Positions 54,832 to 64,000 of a DNA stretch of 64,000 nucleotides are shown here, one piece after another. How positions within the stretch are numbered: position 1 is the stretch's first letter; each line of letters begins with the position of its first letter. The stretch spans positions 372,001-436,000 of the forward strand of contig CAWJQA010000020.1 of the NCBI GenBank assembly GCA_963844885.1, written 5' to 3'. Under the pieces are notes generated by a model. That model saw nothing but the letters and a program-made list of their open reading frames with translations. It had not been told where the DNA came from and did no database searches. This stretch comes from DATMER01 sp963844885 (GTDB taxonomy: Bacteria > Acidobacteriota > Thermoanaerobaculia > Multivoradales > UBA5704). The translations under genes and the position numbers were made by a program.

Positions 54832-56889
54832 ATGAAAAGCACACCGTCAACCTCTTGCAGACGCAGATCCTGGATGGGTGGCCTGCTCGCGTTGGTTGCG
54901 TGCGCCTCGCTCGCGGCTGCCGAGGCGCCCCAGGAGACGGAAGTCCGCGAGCCGGAGGATTTCACCAAGCTGAGCCTGGAGGAGCTGGCTGCCATCAAGG
55001 TGCCCAACGTCTATGGCGCCTCGAAGCACGAGCAGAAGACCACCGAAGCGCCGTCGGCGGTGAGCATCGTTTCCGCGGATGAGATCAAGAAGCAGGGGTA
55101 TCGCACTCTCGGTGGCATCCTGCGGAGCGTGCGCGGTTTTTATGTGAACTTCGATCGAGCGTACGACGCCATCGGTGTGCGCGGGGTGAACCGCCCGGGC
55201 GATTATGGCGGGCGCATCCTGATCACCGTGGATGGTCACCGCCTGAACGATCCCGTCTACGACTCGGCAGCCGGAGCGATGGACTTCCTCCTCGATGTGG
55301 ATCTCATTGAACGCGTGGAAATCATTCGTGGACCGGGCTCCTCGCTGTACGGAAACAACGCGTTCTTTGGCGTCATCAACGTTGTCACCCGCAAGGGCCG
55401 CGACATCGGCGGCACGGAGCTCGCCGGCTCCGCGGGCAGCTTCGATACCTACACCGGCCGGGCCAGCTATGGGAGCACGCTCGCCAACGGCGTTGAGCTC
55501 GTGCTCTCCGGCACGGGCTACGACAGCGCGGGCAACCGGCGGCTGTATTACCCCGAGTTTTCATCCGTCAACAACGGCGTAGCCGAGAACATGGACGGCG
55601 AGTGGGCACGGAGCGCGTTCGCCGGCGTCACTTGGAAGGGGCTTTCGCTCACCAGCGGCTTTGTGAGGCGCCAGAAGACCTGGCCTACCGCGGCTTACTC
55701 CGTGGACGATGCCGTCGTCGTGTTCAATGACCCGCGCTTCTTTTCGGTGGATGAGCGTGCGTTTGCCAGCCTCAAGCTCAAGCACGCCTTCGCGAAGGAG
55801 TCCGCAATCCAGGCGCGCGTTTACTACGACCGTTACCGGTTTGATGGTCAGTATCCCTATGACTACCTCGATTCCATTGATCCGGTCACCTTGAACCAGG
55901 ATATCGTCCGATCGGAATCCATGGGTGGCGAGGTGCAGGCGAGCAAGACGTTTCTCGGGAAGCACCGCGTCACGGTGGGAGCGGAAGCACGGCGCGATTT
56001 TCAGCTCGATCAGAAGAACATTGACGTCGATCCGCCGCTGACCTACATCGATTCGCACGAGTCCGGCAGTTTTTTCGGCGTCTACGCGCAGGATGAGATC
56101 CAGGTGTTGAAGAATCTCATCCTGAATGGAGGCGTTCGCTACGATCATTTCAGCACCTTTGGCGACACGGTAAACCCGCGGGCCGCGCTGATCTATCAGG
56201 CATGGAAGACGACTACGTTCAAGCTTCTTTATGGCCAGGCCTTCCGCGCGCCCAACGCGTACGAAAGCTTCTACGAGTCCGCGATCAACAAGCGCAATCC
56301 GAGCCTTGGCCCCGAGACCATCCGCTCCTATGAGCTGGTTTGCGAACAGTGGCTCGGCAAGCATTGGCGTGCCGCCGTGTCGGTGTTCTACAACGACATC
56401 AGGGATCTCATCGGCTACCGGGAGGACCCGGCGGACGGCGTGTTCTTCTTCGACAACCTGGACGCGGTCGTGGCCAAGGGCGGCGAGATCGAAGCGGAGG
56501 CGCAGTGGGCCAACGGCCTGCACGGACGGGCCAGCTACACCCACACCCTCGCGGAAGACACCACGACCGGCCTCCGGTTGAACAATTCGCCCGCGCACCT
56601 CGGCAAGCTGGGGCTTTCGCTGCCGTTCTGGCAGGACAAGGTGGTCGCCAGCCTGGAGCTCCAGGCCATGAGTGGGCGTCAGACGGTGCGCGGGGGCCGT
56701 GTGGGCGGGGTGGCGCTGGCCAATGCGACGCTGTTCAGCCGCGAGTTGGCCGAGGGTTTGGAGGTCTCCGCCAGCGTTTACAACTTGTTCGACCGGCGCT
56801 ATCGCGATCCGGTAGCCGCTGATTTCAGGCAGGACTCCATCGAGCAGGACGGACGCAACTTCCGGATCAAGGTCACCGGTAGATTTTGA
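54832..56889 (+). CDS. TonB-dependent outer-membrane receptor
   Basis: This 685-residue protein has a signal peptide (LLALVACASLAAAEA), the marker FTKLSLEELAAIKV of a common receptor subgroup, a plug domain (APSAVSIVSADEIKKQGYRTLGG, VEIIRGPGSSLYG, GVINVVTRKG) and a beta-barrel ending in Phe (IKVTGRF). It imports an unidentified ligand across the outer membrane using TonB energy. It is the first gene of a three-gene operon with YfiR-like and hybrid-kinase genes. Confidence 0.93.
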   Translation: MKSTPSTSCRRRSWMGGLLALVACASLAAAEAPQETEVREPEDFTKLSLEELAAIKVPNVYGASKHEQKTTEAPSAVSIVSADEIKKQGYRTLGGILRSVRGFYVNFDRAYDAIGVRGVNRPGDYGGRILITVDGHRLNDPVYDSAAGAMDFLLDVDLIERVEIIRGPGSSLYGNNAFFGVINVVTRKGRDIGGTELAGSAGSFDTYTGRASYGSTLANGVELVLSGTGYDSAGNRRLYYPEFSSVNNGVAENMDGEWARSAFAGVTWKGLSLTSGFVRRQKTWPTAAYSVDDAVVVFNDPRFFSVDERAFASLKLKHAFAKESAIQARVYYDRYRFDGQYPYDYLDSIDPVTLNQDIVRSESMGGEVQASKTFLGKHRVTVGAEARRDFQLDQKNIDVDPPLTYIDSHESGSFFGVYAQDEIQVLKNLILNGGVRYDHFSTFGDTVNPRAALIYQAWKTTTFKLLYGQAFRAPNAYESFYESAINKRNPSLGPETIRSYELVCEQWLGKHWRAAVSVFYNDIRDLIGYREDPADGVFFFDNLDAVVAKGGEIEAEAQWANGLHGRASYTHTLAEDTTTGLRLNNSPAHLGKLGLSLPFWQDKVVASLELQAMSGRQTVRGGRVGGVALANATLFSRELAEGLEVSASVYNLFDRRYRDPVAADFRQDSIEQDGRNFRIKVTGRF

Positions 56890-56894
56890 GGCAT

Positions 56895-57503
56895 ATGTCG
56901 GTTCCAAGGGCAAGGGGATGGAGACCGGCGGGGGCCGCCCGCCTGGGCGCACTGGTGCTGGCCGCCGGTGTCTGCCTGCTCCCGTTGCGCGCCGCGGCGT
57001 CTGACGCGGTGGAGCTTGAATACAAGGTGAAGACCGGCTACCTCTTCAACTTCGCCAATTTCATCGAATGGCCGCCCGCGGCCCTGCCCGAGCCGAACAG
57101 CCCATTCATCGTCGGCGTGCTGGACGGGGGCGAGGCCTTGCCCGTGCTGCAGTCGTTGCTGAAGGGAAAATCGGTCAACGGCCACCCGGTGCAGGTCAGA
57201 GCCGTCTCCGCCGATCGCATCGGCAGGGACGTGCATATCCTGTTCGTCACCCGCGCGGCCGGAAAATCTCCCGCGGAGATCCAGGCGGCTCTGGGCGGAG
57301 CCGCCACGCTGCTGGTGGGCGAGACCGAGCGGTTCGCCGAACGCGGCGGCATGGTGGGTTTCGTGCGCGAGGAAGACAACATTCGCTTTCAGCTCAACCT
57401 CGAACGCGTCGCCGAAGCCGGCCTCAGAGCCAGCGCCAAGCTCGCCAGCGTGGCCAGGCTGGTGACGACCCAAACCCGCGAGCTCCGCGAACCCCGCCAA
57501 TAA
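56895..57503 (+). CDS. YfiR/DUF4154 family periplasmic protein
   Basis: The protein has about 202 residues from an ATG at 56895; a TTG three codons upstream is less likely. The signal peptide precedes VELEYKVKTGYLFNFANFIEWP, the YfiR opening. The end is GGMVGFVREEDNIRFQLNLERVAEAGLRASAKLASVA. YfiR proteins sit in the periplasm and repress membrane sensor proteins. Here the next gene encodes a periplasmic-loop sensor kinase, its probable partner. Confidence 0.9.
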   Translation: MSVPRARGWRPAGAARLGALVLAAGVCLLPLRAAASDAVELEYKVKTGYLFNFANFIEWPPAALPEPNSPFIVGVLDGGEALPVLQSLLKGKSVNGHPVQVRAVSADRIGRDVHILFVTRAAGKSPAEIQAALGGAATLLVGETERFAERGGMVGFVREEDNIRFQLNLERVAEAGLRASAKLASVARLVTTQTRELREPRQ

Positions 57504-57515
57504 CCGGACCTGAGC

Positions 57516-59447
57516 ATGCGATTCCTCGACAATCTCCCGCTCAAGCGCAAGCTGCTGCTGACCACCCTTGCCACCTGCATGACGGCCCTGGCACTCACCT
57601 GCAGCGCTCTGTTCTGGTTCCAATCCGTCACCTTCCGCAGGAGCTTCGCCGCGGAGCTGGAGTCCCTGGGTGCCATCATCGCCCACAACAGCGCCGCGCC
57701 CCTGGCCTTCAACGACCAGAAGTCTGCCGTTGAGGTGCTCAACGCCCTCAGGGTCAACTCGCACATCACCTCTGCCTGCGTTTTTGACAGCGAGGGAACG
57801 CTTTTCGCCCGTATCGGAGATGAGTCGGCCGGAACGGAGGCCGGAATGGGCCGCGGGGGGGCGCGGTCCGGCGTGACGTTTGACCAGGGCTACGCCAGCC
57901 TGAGCCTGCCCATCCCCCTGGTCGACGGCCGGTCCGGCCGGCTGGCCCTGCGTGCCAACTTCGCAGACCCGTATCGCGATCTGCTCTCGCTGTATGCCGT
58001 GGTTCTGGCCGTGGCGATGGCCGGCTCGCTCGGCGTCATGCTTTTCATCTCTTCCGCAGTGCACCGCATCATCACCGGTCCCATCGAGGCGTTGGCTGAA
58101 GTGGCGCAGGACATCAGCGACAAGGAGGACTATTCCACCCGCGCCCGCGAGTTGGGCCGGGATGAAGTGGGCCTGCTGACCCGCACGTTCAACCGCATGC
58201 TCGATCAGATTCAATCGCGCGACGCACGCTTGAGAGGCGCGCAGGAGGATCTGCGCCAGGCCAAGGAAGCCGCCGAGGCCGCCAGTGTCGCCAAGAGCCG
58301 GTTCCTCGCCACGATGAGCCACGAGATTCGTACTCCTATCAACGGCGTCATGGGCATGAGTGCGCTTCTGCTGGACACGGAGCTGTCCCGGGAACAGCGC
58401 GAATACGCCGAGGTGATCAGGCGTTCCGGCGACAACATGATCCGGGTGATCAACGACATTCTCGACCTCTCGAAGATCGAGGCGGACAGAATGGAGCTCG
58501 AAGCGACAGGCTTCGATTTGCGCACCGTGATATCGAGCGCCGCCGATCTTGTAGCGCTACGGGCTCGCGAAAAAGGGCTGCTGTTCCACTCGGCGATCGC
58601 CCCCGATGTTCCCTTGCTGCTGCGCGGAGATGCGGGGCGGTTGCGGCAGATTGTCACCAACCTGGTGGGCAACGCCGTCAAGTTTACCCAGGCAGGATTC
58701 GTACGGCTCCATGTCTCAAAAGACGCGGAAGAGGAAGAGCGCTTGACGCTGCGGTTCCTGGTGGAGGACAGCGGCATCGGAATACCGGAAGACAAGCTCG
58801 CCCTGGTCTTCGAGCCGTTCATCCAGGCCGACGGTTCGACGACGCGGAAATTTGGCGGAACCGGTCTGGGTTTGGCCATCTGCAAGCGGCTGGTGAAGTT
58901 GATGGGGGGGGACATCGGTGCCGTGAGCGCGGAAGGCAAGGGCGCCACCTTCTGGTTTACCGCCGTGCTGGAAAAGCAGACAGCGGCGGATCTCATGCCG
59001 CCGAGGGCCGCGGTGGATCCCCTCTCGAGAACGGATGCGGCCGGACGAGGAGCGCGCTTGCTTCTGGCCGAGGATGACCCGATCAGCCAGATCGTACTGC
59101 AGAAGACCTTGTCGAAGCTCGGCTATCACGTGGATGTCGTAGCGAATGGCCGCGAGGCGCTCGTGGCACTGGCAGGGATCGATTATGCCCTGGTGCTGAT
59201 GGATTGCATGATGCCCGAGATGGACGGGTATGAGGCGACCCTTGCCATCCGGGACCGGACTTCGGTGGTGCGGAACCATGCCATCCCGGTGATTGCCCTG
59301 ACGGCCAATGCCATGCGCGAGGACTGCATGAAGAGCCTGGCGGCCGGGATGAATGATCATCTCACCAAGCCGTTCGAGATTCCCCAGTTGCTTGCCGTTC
59401 TCAAGAGGTGGCTGAGGGCCGGTCATGACACCCCTTCCGGGACTTGA
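57516..59447 (+). CDS. hybrid sensor histidine kinase (CHASE8-like, HAMP, HisKA, ATPase, receiver)
   Basis: This 643-residue protein has a first membrane helix (LLLTTLATCMTALALTCSALFWF), a periplasmic loop of the CHASE8 type (SLGAIIAHNSAAPLAFNDQKSA), a second helix (about 160-180) and a HAMP domain. HisKA (SHEIRTPINGVMGM, H269) and the ATPase domain (VGNAVKFT, EDSGIGIP, GGTGLGLAI) follow, then a C-terminal receiver with D563 (VLMDCMMPEMDG). It should phosphorelay a signal from the YfiR-like protein and receptor. The output partner is not in the window. Confidence 0.93.
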   Translation: MRFLDNLPLKRKLLLTTLATCMTALALTCSALFWFQSVTFRRSFAAELESLGAIIAHNSAAPLAFNDQKSAVEVLNALRVNSHITSACVFDSEGTLFARIGDESAGTEAGMGRGGARSGVTFDQGYASLSLPIPLVDGRSGRLALRANFADPYRDLLSLYAVVLAVAMAGSLGVMLFISSAVHRIITGPIEALAEVAQDISDKEDYSTRARELGRDEVGLLTRTFNRMLDQIQSRDARLRGAQEDLRQAKEAAEAASVAKSRFLATMSHEIRTPINGVMGMSALLLDTELSREQREYAEVIRRSGDNMIRVINDILDLSKIEADRMELEATGFDLRTVISSAADLVALRAREKGLLFHSAIAPDVPLLLRGDAGRLRQIVTNLVGNAVKFTQAGFVRLHVSKDAEEEERLTLRFLVEDSGIGIPEDKLALVFEPFIQADGSTTRKFGGTGLGLAICKRLVKLMGGDIGAVSAEGKGATFWFTAVLEKQTAADLMPPRAAVDPLSRTDAAGRGARLLLAEDDPISQIVLQKTLSKLGYHVDVVANGREALVALAGIDYALVLMDCMMPEMDGYEATLAIRDRTSVVRNHAIPVIALTANAMREDCMKSLAAGMNDHLTKPFEIPQLLAVLKRWLRAGHDTPSGT

Positions 59448-59480
59448 CGCGGCGGCGGCCGTGCCCCAGCATAGCGACGT

Positions 59481-60643
59481 ATGCCCAGCGGAAAGATATC
59501 TGTCCGAGCCTCCGACCTTCGCGGCTTGAATCGACTGGTCATCGATGCCACGGCGGGTGTCACCGACGTGGTGGAGGCCCTGCACCACAACATCGCCCGG
59601 GCTCCGGGTACCCTTGCCGAGCCGTCGCGAGGCCGTACGCGGGGCATCACGGGCCTGGTGTACCGGTGCATCCGCGGGATTACCCGTCTCGTCGGCGGCG
59701 GGATCGATGCCGCCCTCGCGCCTCTCGCGCCGCTGGGGGAGGGGAGCTCCTCGCCCGAACGCGAGGCCGTGCTGGCCGCCTTGAACGGTGTGGTGGGGGA
59801 CCACCTCGCCGCCACCGGCAATCCGCTGGCGATCCCCATGGCGCTGCGCCGGGGGAGGGGCAACCCCTCGTCTCCACGCCTGGAGGCAGGCTGCTCGTGC
59901 TGGCCCACGGCCTGTGCTTGAACGACCTGCAATGGAACCGGAACGGGCACGATCACGGCGCCGTGCTGGCCCGCGACCTCGGCTTCACGCCGGTCTACCT
60001 GCACTACAACAGCGGCCTCCATGTCTCCACGAACGGGCGCGCGTTCGCCGGCCTGATCGAGGATCTGGTCAAGCGGTGGCCGGTACCGGTGGAAGAGATC
60101 GCTATCCTCGGACACAGCATGGGCGGGCTGGTGGCGCGCAGCGCCTGCCATTACGGGAGTGCTGCCGGGCACGATTGGCCGCGGCATCTGAAAAAAATCG
60201 TCTTCCTGGGAACGCCGCACCACGGCTCCGCCCTGGAGCGCGGCGGCAACCGGGTGGATTCGATTCTGGGGTACAGCCGCTATACGGCACCCCTCGGCCG
60301 CCTGGGGAAGATCCGCAGCGCCGGCATCACCGACCTGCGCCACGGCAACCTGCTGGACGAGGACTGGGAGGGGAGCGACCGTTTCGAGTCCCCGGACGAC
60401 CCGCGGCGGCCGGTTCCCCTGCCGGATGGCGTCCAGTGCTACACGATGGCGGCGGCGGCAAAGAGCCGTCTGCTCGGCGACGGTCTGGTCCCCGTGAACA
60501 GCGCTCTGGGCCGTCACGAAGAGGCGCGCCGCACCTTGTCGTTTCCCGAGTCACGGCAATGGATCGCTCAGGGAATGCGGCACTTCGACCTGCTCAGCCG
60601 GCCTGAAGCCTACGAGAAGATCCGGGAGTGGCTCGCGGCCTGA
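59481..60643 (+). CDS. lipase-like alpha/beta hydrolase, frameshifted
   Basis: The first 130 residues (from MPSGKISVRASDLRGLNRLV) are helical and form no known catalytic part. A frame change near 59870 leads to the hydrolase core: LLVLAHGLCLNDLQW, the nucleophile elbow ILGHSMGGLVARSA, FLGTPHHGSALERGG, and a late Asp/His region (GDGLVPVNSALG, GMRHFDLL). This resembles PGAP1/LipA-like esterases of about 385 residues. It is probably cytosolic, as no signal peptide is seen. Confidence 0.78.
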
Positions 60644-60677
60644 GCGGGCTGTTTTTCGACCATTCACAGGAGTCCCC

Positions 60678-62424
60678 ATGCTGCGAACCCACCACCGGTC
60701 CTTTTCCCTCGCCATCCTCTCTCTGTTCATTGTCGCCAGTACAGGCGGCACGGCCGGCGCGGCGAATCTTTCGGATCAAGCGCCGGATCACGCTCCATCC
60801 TGGTGCGGCACCCGCAAGTCGGGACTCGCGGTCGCCTCGGCGATCCATCGCGATCAACTGCGCCGCCTGGAGCAGAAGCGGGGGAAGGGGATGGCGGCGC
60901 GCATCTTCCCGCAGGCGTCGCGGGTCGGCGACGTGGCGGTGCTGGTCGATGACGGCAGCCTGTTCGTGGAGCCCAATCCGCTCGACGTCGCCAACTTCGG
61001 GGTGCAGTACGTACCCCAGAAGAAGGGCGGCCTGGTGGTTTTGCCGTCGAGCGATCCGGTCGCGGAGGAGATCGGCGACCGGATCGGCCTGAGCGACGAC
61101 GACAGCCGGGCGATTTCGTTCCCGAAGGGTTTCCGCTTCCGCTTCTACGGCAAGGTCTACACCGGCATGTTCGTCGGCTCCGACGGGCATCTGACCTTCA
61201 AAGCGCCCGACGCCGCGTCGACCAGCCGGGACCTGGATCGCCTGATCAGCGGCCCGCCGCGGATCGCGCCGCTCTTCGCCGATCTCGATCCGTCGGGTGC
61301 GAGCGGCGACGGCGGCGTCTACGTGCTGACCAGCAAGGCGAAAGTCGTGGTCACCTGGCTCGACGTGCCGGAGTTCGGAACGAACAACCACAACACGTTC
61401 CAGGCCGTGCTCTACCCCAACGGCCGCATCACCTTTGCCCTGGGCCGGATCGACGCCCGGGAGGCGGTAGTGGGAGTGGCTCCCGGCGGCAACAGCGACG
61501 TGCAGTTGCTCGACTACACCGAGAGCCTGCCCAGCGGCGTCCTCAAGGTGGCGATCGCCGAGCGCTTCGTGGAAAACCGGTCTTTCGATCATCTCGCGGT
61601 CGCCAAGGCGTTCTTTCGCGAGCTCGCCGACGACTACGACCACCTGGTCGTCTTCCTCGACTTCCCCCTGAGCCTGCAGGGCGCCTTCGCTTTCGAGATC
61701 ACGATCAAGAACGAAATCCGTGGCATCGGGGAAGACGTGTTCGACGCCGGCGCGCAGGTCGGCAGCCACGGACGGCTGCGCAGCTTCGTGCAGATGGGGT
61801 CGCTGTCGCGTTATCCGCCAACCCCGAAACCAAGTTCCTCGGCACCAACAGCACTCTCGACGTCATGGGCCAGGAGACCGGCCACCGGTGGCTCTCGAAT
61901 CTGCACTTTTTTGATGAGAACGGCCAGAAGAGCGACGCCCTGCTCGGCCGCGACCTCGTGCATTGGAGCTTCTGCCACAACACCCTGGCGTCGGACATGG
62001 AGGGAAACCTTTTCCGCGAGGACGGCGGCGACCGCTTCACCTCGATCGCCGCCACGGAGCGCTTCAGCCCGCTCGACCAGTATGCGATGGGGCTGATCCC
62101 GCCTCGGACGTGCCGCCGTTCTATTACGTCGACGGTTGCCTCGATCCGGCCGAGGGGCCCGCGATCGGCGTCACCATCCAGGGCCGCCGCATCGATCTGA
62201 CGATCGACGACATCATCGCCGCCGAAGGGCCGCGCGTGCCGACGGCCGCCAAGGCGCCCCACAGCTTCAACATGGCCTTCATCCTCGTCGCCCAGGCCGA
62301 TCAGTTCCCGTCCGACGAATCGATCGCCAAGGTCGACCGCATCCGCGCCGCGTGGGAATCCTACTTCGCGCAGGCCACCGACGGGCACGGCACGGTCGAC
62401 ACGGCGCTCAGGCCGCGGCGTTGA
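60678..62424 (+). CDS. secreted nidogen-like protein with metallopeptidase-like part, frameshifted
   Basis: A signal peptide (FSLAILSLFIVASTGGTAGAA) precedes a NIDO-like region (FRFRFYGKVYTGMFVGSDGH, PPRIAPLFADLDPS, VVVTWLDVPEFG, FQAVLYPNGRITFALG). The second half (DYDHLVVFLDFPL) needs frame changes near 61815 and 62105. It contains MGQETGHRWL and FSPLDQYAMGLIPASDVPPF, reminiscent of peptidases with an HExxH helix, but with Gln in place of the first His. The protein is exported, about 580 residues long. Enzymatic activity is uncertain. Confidence 0.6.
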
Positions 62425-62524
62425 CCGGAGTGGGGAAGCGGACCGAGGCCCGGACGGGGGTTCCCCCTCTCACTGCGTCTTGTTTCTTCGGGGAAGATCT
62501 TGTAGTGTCCCCTTCGGAGGTCGT

Positions 62525-62743
62525 ATGAGAACGACAGTTACCGAGCGAGGGCAGACGGTCGTGCCGGCGAGGATTCGCCGGGACTATGGGATCGAGCCTC
62601 ATTCGAGGTTGGAGTGGCTCGACGATGGCCACACGATTCGCGTCATCCCGATTCCCGACGATCCCATCCGCGCGGCCCGCGGCAGCACCCAGGGGTTGAG
62701 CCGGCGCCTCCTTGAGGAGCGCCAGCGTGAGCGTGCCCGCTGA
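62525..62743 (+). CDS. AbrB/MazE-type antitoxin
   Basis: This 72-residue protein starts MRTTVTERGQTVVPARIRRD, the swapped-hairpin AbrB fold that binds DNA, with a C-terminal toxin-binding stretch (GLSRRLLEERQRERAR). GGAGG precedes the ATG. Its end overlaps the start of a PIN-type frame that is broken, so it is probably an orphan antitoxin. Confidence 0.85.
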   Translation: MRTTVTERGQTVVPARIRRDYGIEPHSRLEWLDDGHTIRVIPIPDDPIRAARGSTQGLSRRLLEERQRERAR

Positions 62744-62852
62744 GCGTTACCTCCTAGACACGTCCGCCATCCGCTTCGAGCGCGATCGCGGGCGGCAGCC
62801 GGAAGACGTTGCGGGCCGGCGCGAGCACGTTACTCGGCGAAGCCGCCCTTGA
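62733..62852 (+). pseudogene. PIN-domain toxin, truncated after the first strand
   Basis: The GTG at 62733 starts VPAERYLLDTSAIRFERDRG, a normal PIN opening with its first Asp. The rest is unrelated and stops after 39 codons. The break lies close to where an alcohol-dehydrogenase fragment begins on the other strand. It overlaps the antitoxin gene as intact pairs do. Confidence 0.65.
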
Positions 62853-62965
62853 TGTGGTTGCCGAACATCCGCATTTCGGCGCAGATGTTTTCCCGGCCCA
62901 GGCGGCACCAGCGGCAGGAGCCGCAGGTGAGGACGGCCGGCAGCAGGACCAACTCGCCGTCTAGC
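62830..62965 (-). pseudogene. fragment of a zinc-dependent alcohol dehydrogenase
   Basis: The minus strand reads VLLPAVLTCGSCRWCRLGRE, then NICAEMRMFGNHIKGGFAE and a stop. CGSCRWC with the later Cys is the structural-zinc loop of medium-chain alcohol dehydrogenases. About 45 residues are kept and both sides are missing, so this is debris from a deletion or rearrangement. Confidence 0.7.
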
Positions 62966-62974
62966 CGCCAGCGC

Positions 62975-64000
62975 CTACCAGAGAGGTCCGTACTCCTGGC
63001 TGATATGCCGGCCAAGCAGCACCAGTGCGAGCACCGCCAAGCCGAGCAGGCTATAAATGAAGGCCTTGAATTGTCGCTTGCGGCGACGAATCGGCTTGTC
63101 CATTGACTCGGTTAGTTCCTCCTCGCTAAAAAGTTGCGCTAGGCGATCCCTTTCCTCTTTCAACTCTGTACTCAGGATGCGCTCGTCGAGGATGGCATGG
63201 AGAAAGAGGATCGTCAGGACGATGAGCGAGTAGAGGAAGAATGCACCGGCGATCCGGTGTCGGGTCGCCTCGTCGGCCTTGGCTGCCTCCAGCAGGTAAT
63301 TGGTGAAGAAGAAGCCGAGCAGGGTGATGCTGTAGCCGGCGAGCGCCGCAATTGTCGAGTTGAGGGTGCGGCCATACTGCTGTACCTTGATGGCGAGGAA
63401 ATCGCTGCGCTCCTTTTGCCTTTCAAAATACTGGCGAGTGCCGTCCTTGAGATAGACCTTCCAATTGGACATGGCCGACTTTAGGAGGTTGGGCGCAGCG
63501 GCAAGGACGCCCGAGTAGTTGGCGCGCGGATCTTCCCCCAGCCGTAGCGAGATCAGGTTCTCGACCAGTTGCAGCTTGTCGGATATCCGCTCGTCGCAGG
63601 CCCACTTCACGAGCTTGCACAGAGCTTCGACGCTCTTTCGTGGAATCGAGTCATGCCAAGGCTCGACCTCCCCTCGCCGGTATCCCTGAAAGACCATGCG
63701 AAGCACGCGCTCCGGCGAAATCCTTTCCGCAAGGTAGGCCAGCGCTAGGTCGGCTGCTAGGCGGTCGCAGTTGCGCTCCGCCGGCCCACCGTCGCGAAGT
63801 TCGGGCTCGAACAGGAAGTGCAGAGGAGTCACAGGTATGTCAAGGGGCAGAGGCCACTCGTTGCGGCGTGCTTCGGTGACCTGAGCGGCCATTTCAAGCC
63901 TCACCTTCATGGCACTGGCCCAGGACTCCAGCACGCTGGTGAGCTTGCAGTACGAGAGACTCAGGAGCAGGAGAGGACCAGCAGGCTGTGTCTGCTCCTG
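62975..64000 (-). CDS. membrane protein of unknown function (partial, runs off the right edge)
   Basis: At least 341 residues: the frame stays open to the window edge, so the start is not seen. The N-terminal two thirds are soluble and helical (RNCDRLAADLALAYLAERI, KWACDERISDKLQLVENLIS). Three hydrophobic helices then follow (STIAALAGYSITLLGFFF, IAGAFFLYSLIVLTILFLHA, FIYSLLGLAVLALVLLG). Charged stretches between them may be coiled. I recognise no family. Confidence 0.7.
   Translation of the reverse strand, partial: QEQTQPAGPLLLLSLSYCKLTSVLESWASAMKVRLEMAAQVTEARRNEWPLPLDIPVTPLHFLFEPELRDGGPAERNCDRLAADLALAYLAERISPERVLRMVFQGYRRGEVEPWHDSIPRKSVEALCKLVKWACDERISDKLQLVENLISLRLGEDPRANYSGVLAAAPNLLKSAMSNWKVYLKDGTRQYFERQKERSDFLAIKVQQYGRTLNSTIAALAGYSITLLGFFFTNYLLEAAKADEATRHRIAGAFFLYSLIVLTILFLHAILDERILSTELKEERDRLAQLFSEEELTESMDKPIRRRKRQFKAFIYSLLGLAVLALVLLGRHISQEYGPLW

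Overview
The window is GC-rich DNA from a Gram-negative-type bacterium: it has a TonB-dependent receptor, lipoproteins with lipoboxes and secreted proteins with signal peptides. The combination of a large NRPS, FHA/PP2C/Ser-Thr-kinase signalling next to FtsW and a PBP, REP-associated transposases and many toxin-antitoxin remnants would suit a soil Acidobacteriota member. No rRNA or other marker gene is present, so that placement is only an inference. More than 30 places need a one-base frame change to keep a conserved protein readable, including in citrate synthase and the cell-division genes. Several sit on C or G homopolymers. I read most as sequence errors and annotate the affected genes as single frameshifted loci.

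Left part (1-21.7 kb). The left edge carries the tail of a Cys-rich peptide, an attC-like palindrome, a frameshifted secreted protein, and two broken REP-associated transposase copies that bracket a 20-bp repeat array. Next come SCP2-like and DUF3617 genes, then a small stress/envelope group: BON lipoprotein, DUF5670-like and DUF3185-like membrane peptides, a CurA-like reductase and a DUF6600 protein. A NarL-type two-component pair and citrate synthase follow. A long minus-strand operon (20.0 to 11.0 kb) runs FHA, tiny membrane peptide, PP2C phosphatase fused to a beta-helix, Ser/Thr kinase, FtsW/RodA, class B PBP, FHA. This is a phospho-signalling and septal/elongation wall-synthesis module like the mycobacterial pstP-rodA-pbpA-pknB locus. 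An L,D-transpeptidase and a DUF2314 protein close the region.

Accessory region (21.7-30.4 kb). It holds a second 20-bp repeat array, large intergenic hairpins, a HicAB pair, intact and broken VapBC-type pairs, an intact REP-associated transposase with its terminal repeats, an Mrr-like nuclease, an RTX-repeat protein, and SnoaL-like and VOC proteins.

NRPS (30.6-48.6 kb). One colinear megasynthetase reads A-T-C-C-A-T-C-A-T-ST-C-A-T-C-A-T-TE. Binding-pocket residues suggest Leu, Ala-like, Ser, Leu and an unassigned fifth residue. A PAPS-type sulfotransferase domain lies directly after the carrier protein of the Ser module, so O-sulfation of carrier-bound serine, possibly followed by elimination to dehydroalanine, is the most interesting hypothesis in the window. 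A palindromic element is inserted inside the Ser adenylation domain.

Right part (48.6-64 kb). A 21-bp repeat array with a duplicated gene fragment is followed by HicBA, a Uma2-like nuclease and a small secreted protein. Then comes a TIR-NACHT-FGE protein (an NLR-like defence candidate) preceded by a truncated phosphoesterase. A TonB receptor/YfiR/hybrid-kinase trio, a lipase-like hydrolase, a secreted nidogen-like protein, a broken AbrB-PIN pair meeting an alcohol-dehydrogenase fragment, and a membrane protein running off the right edge complete the window.
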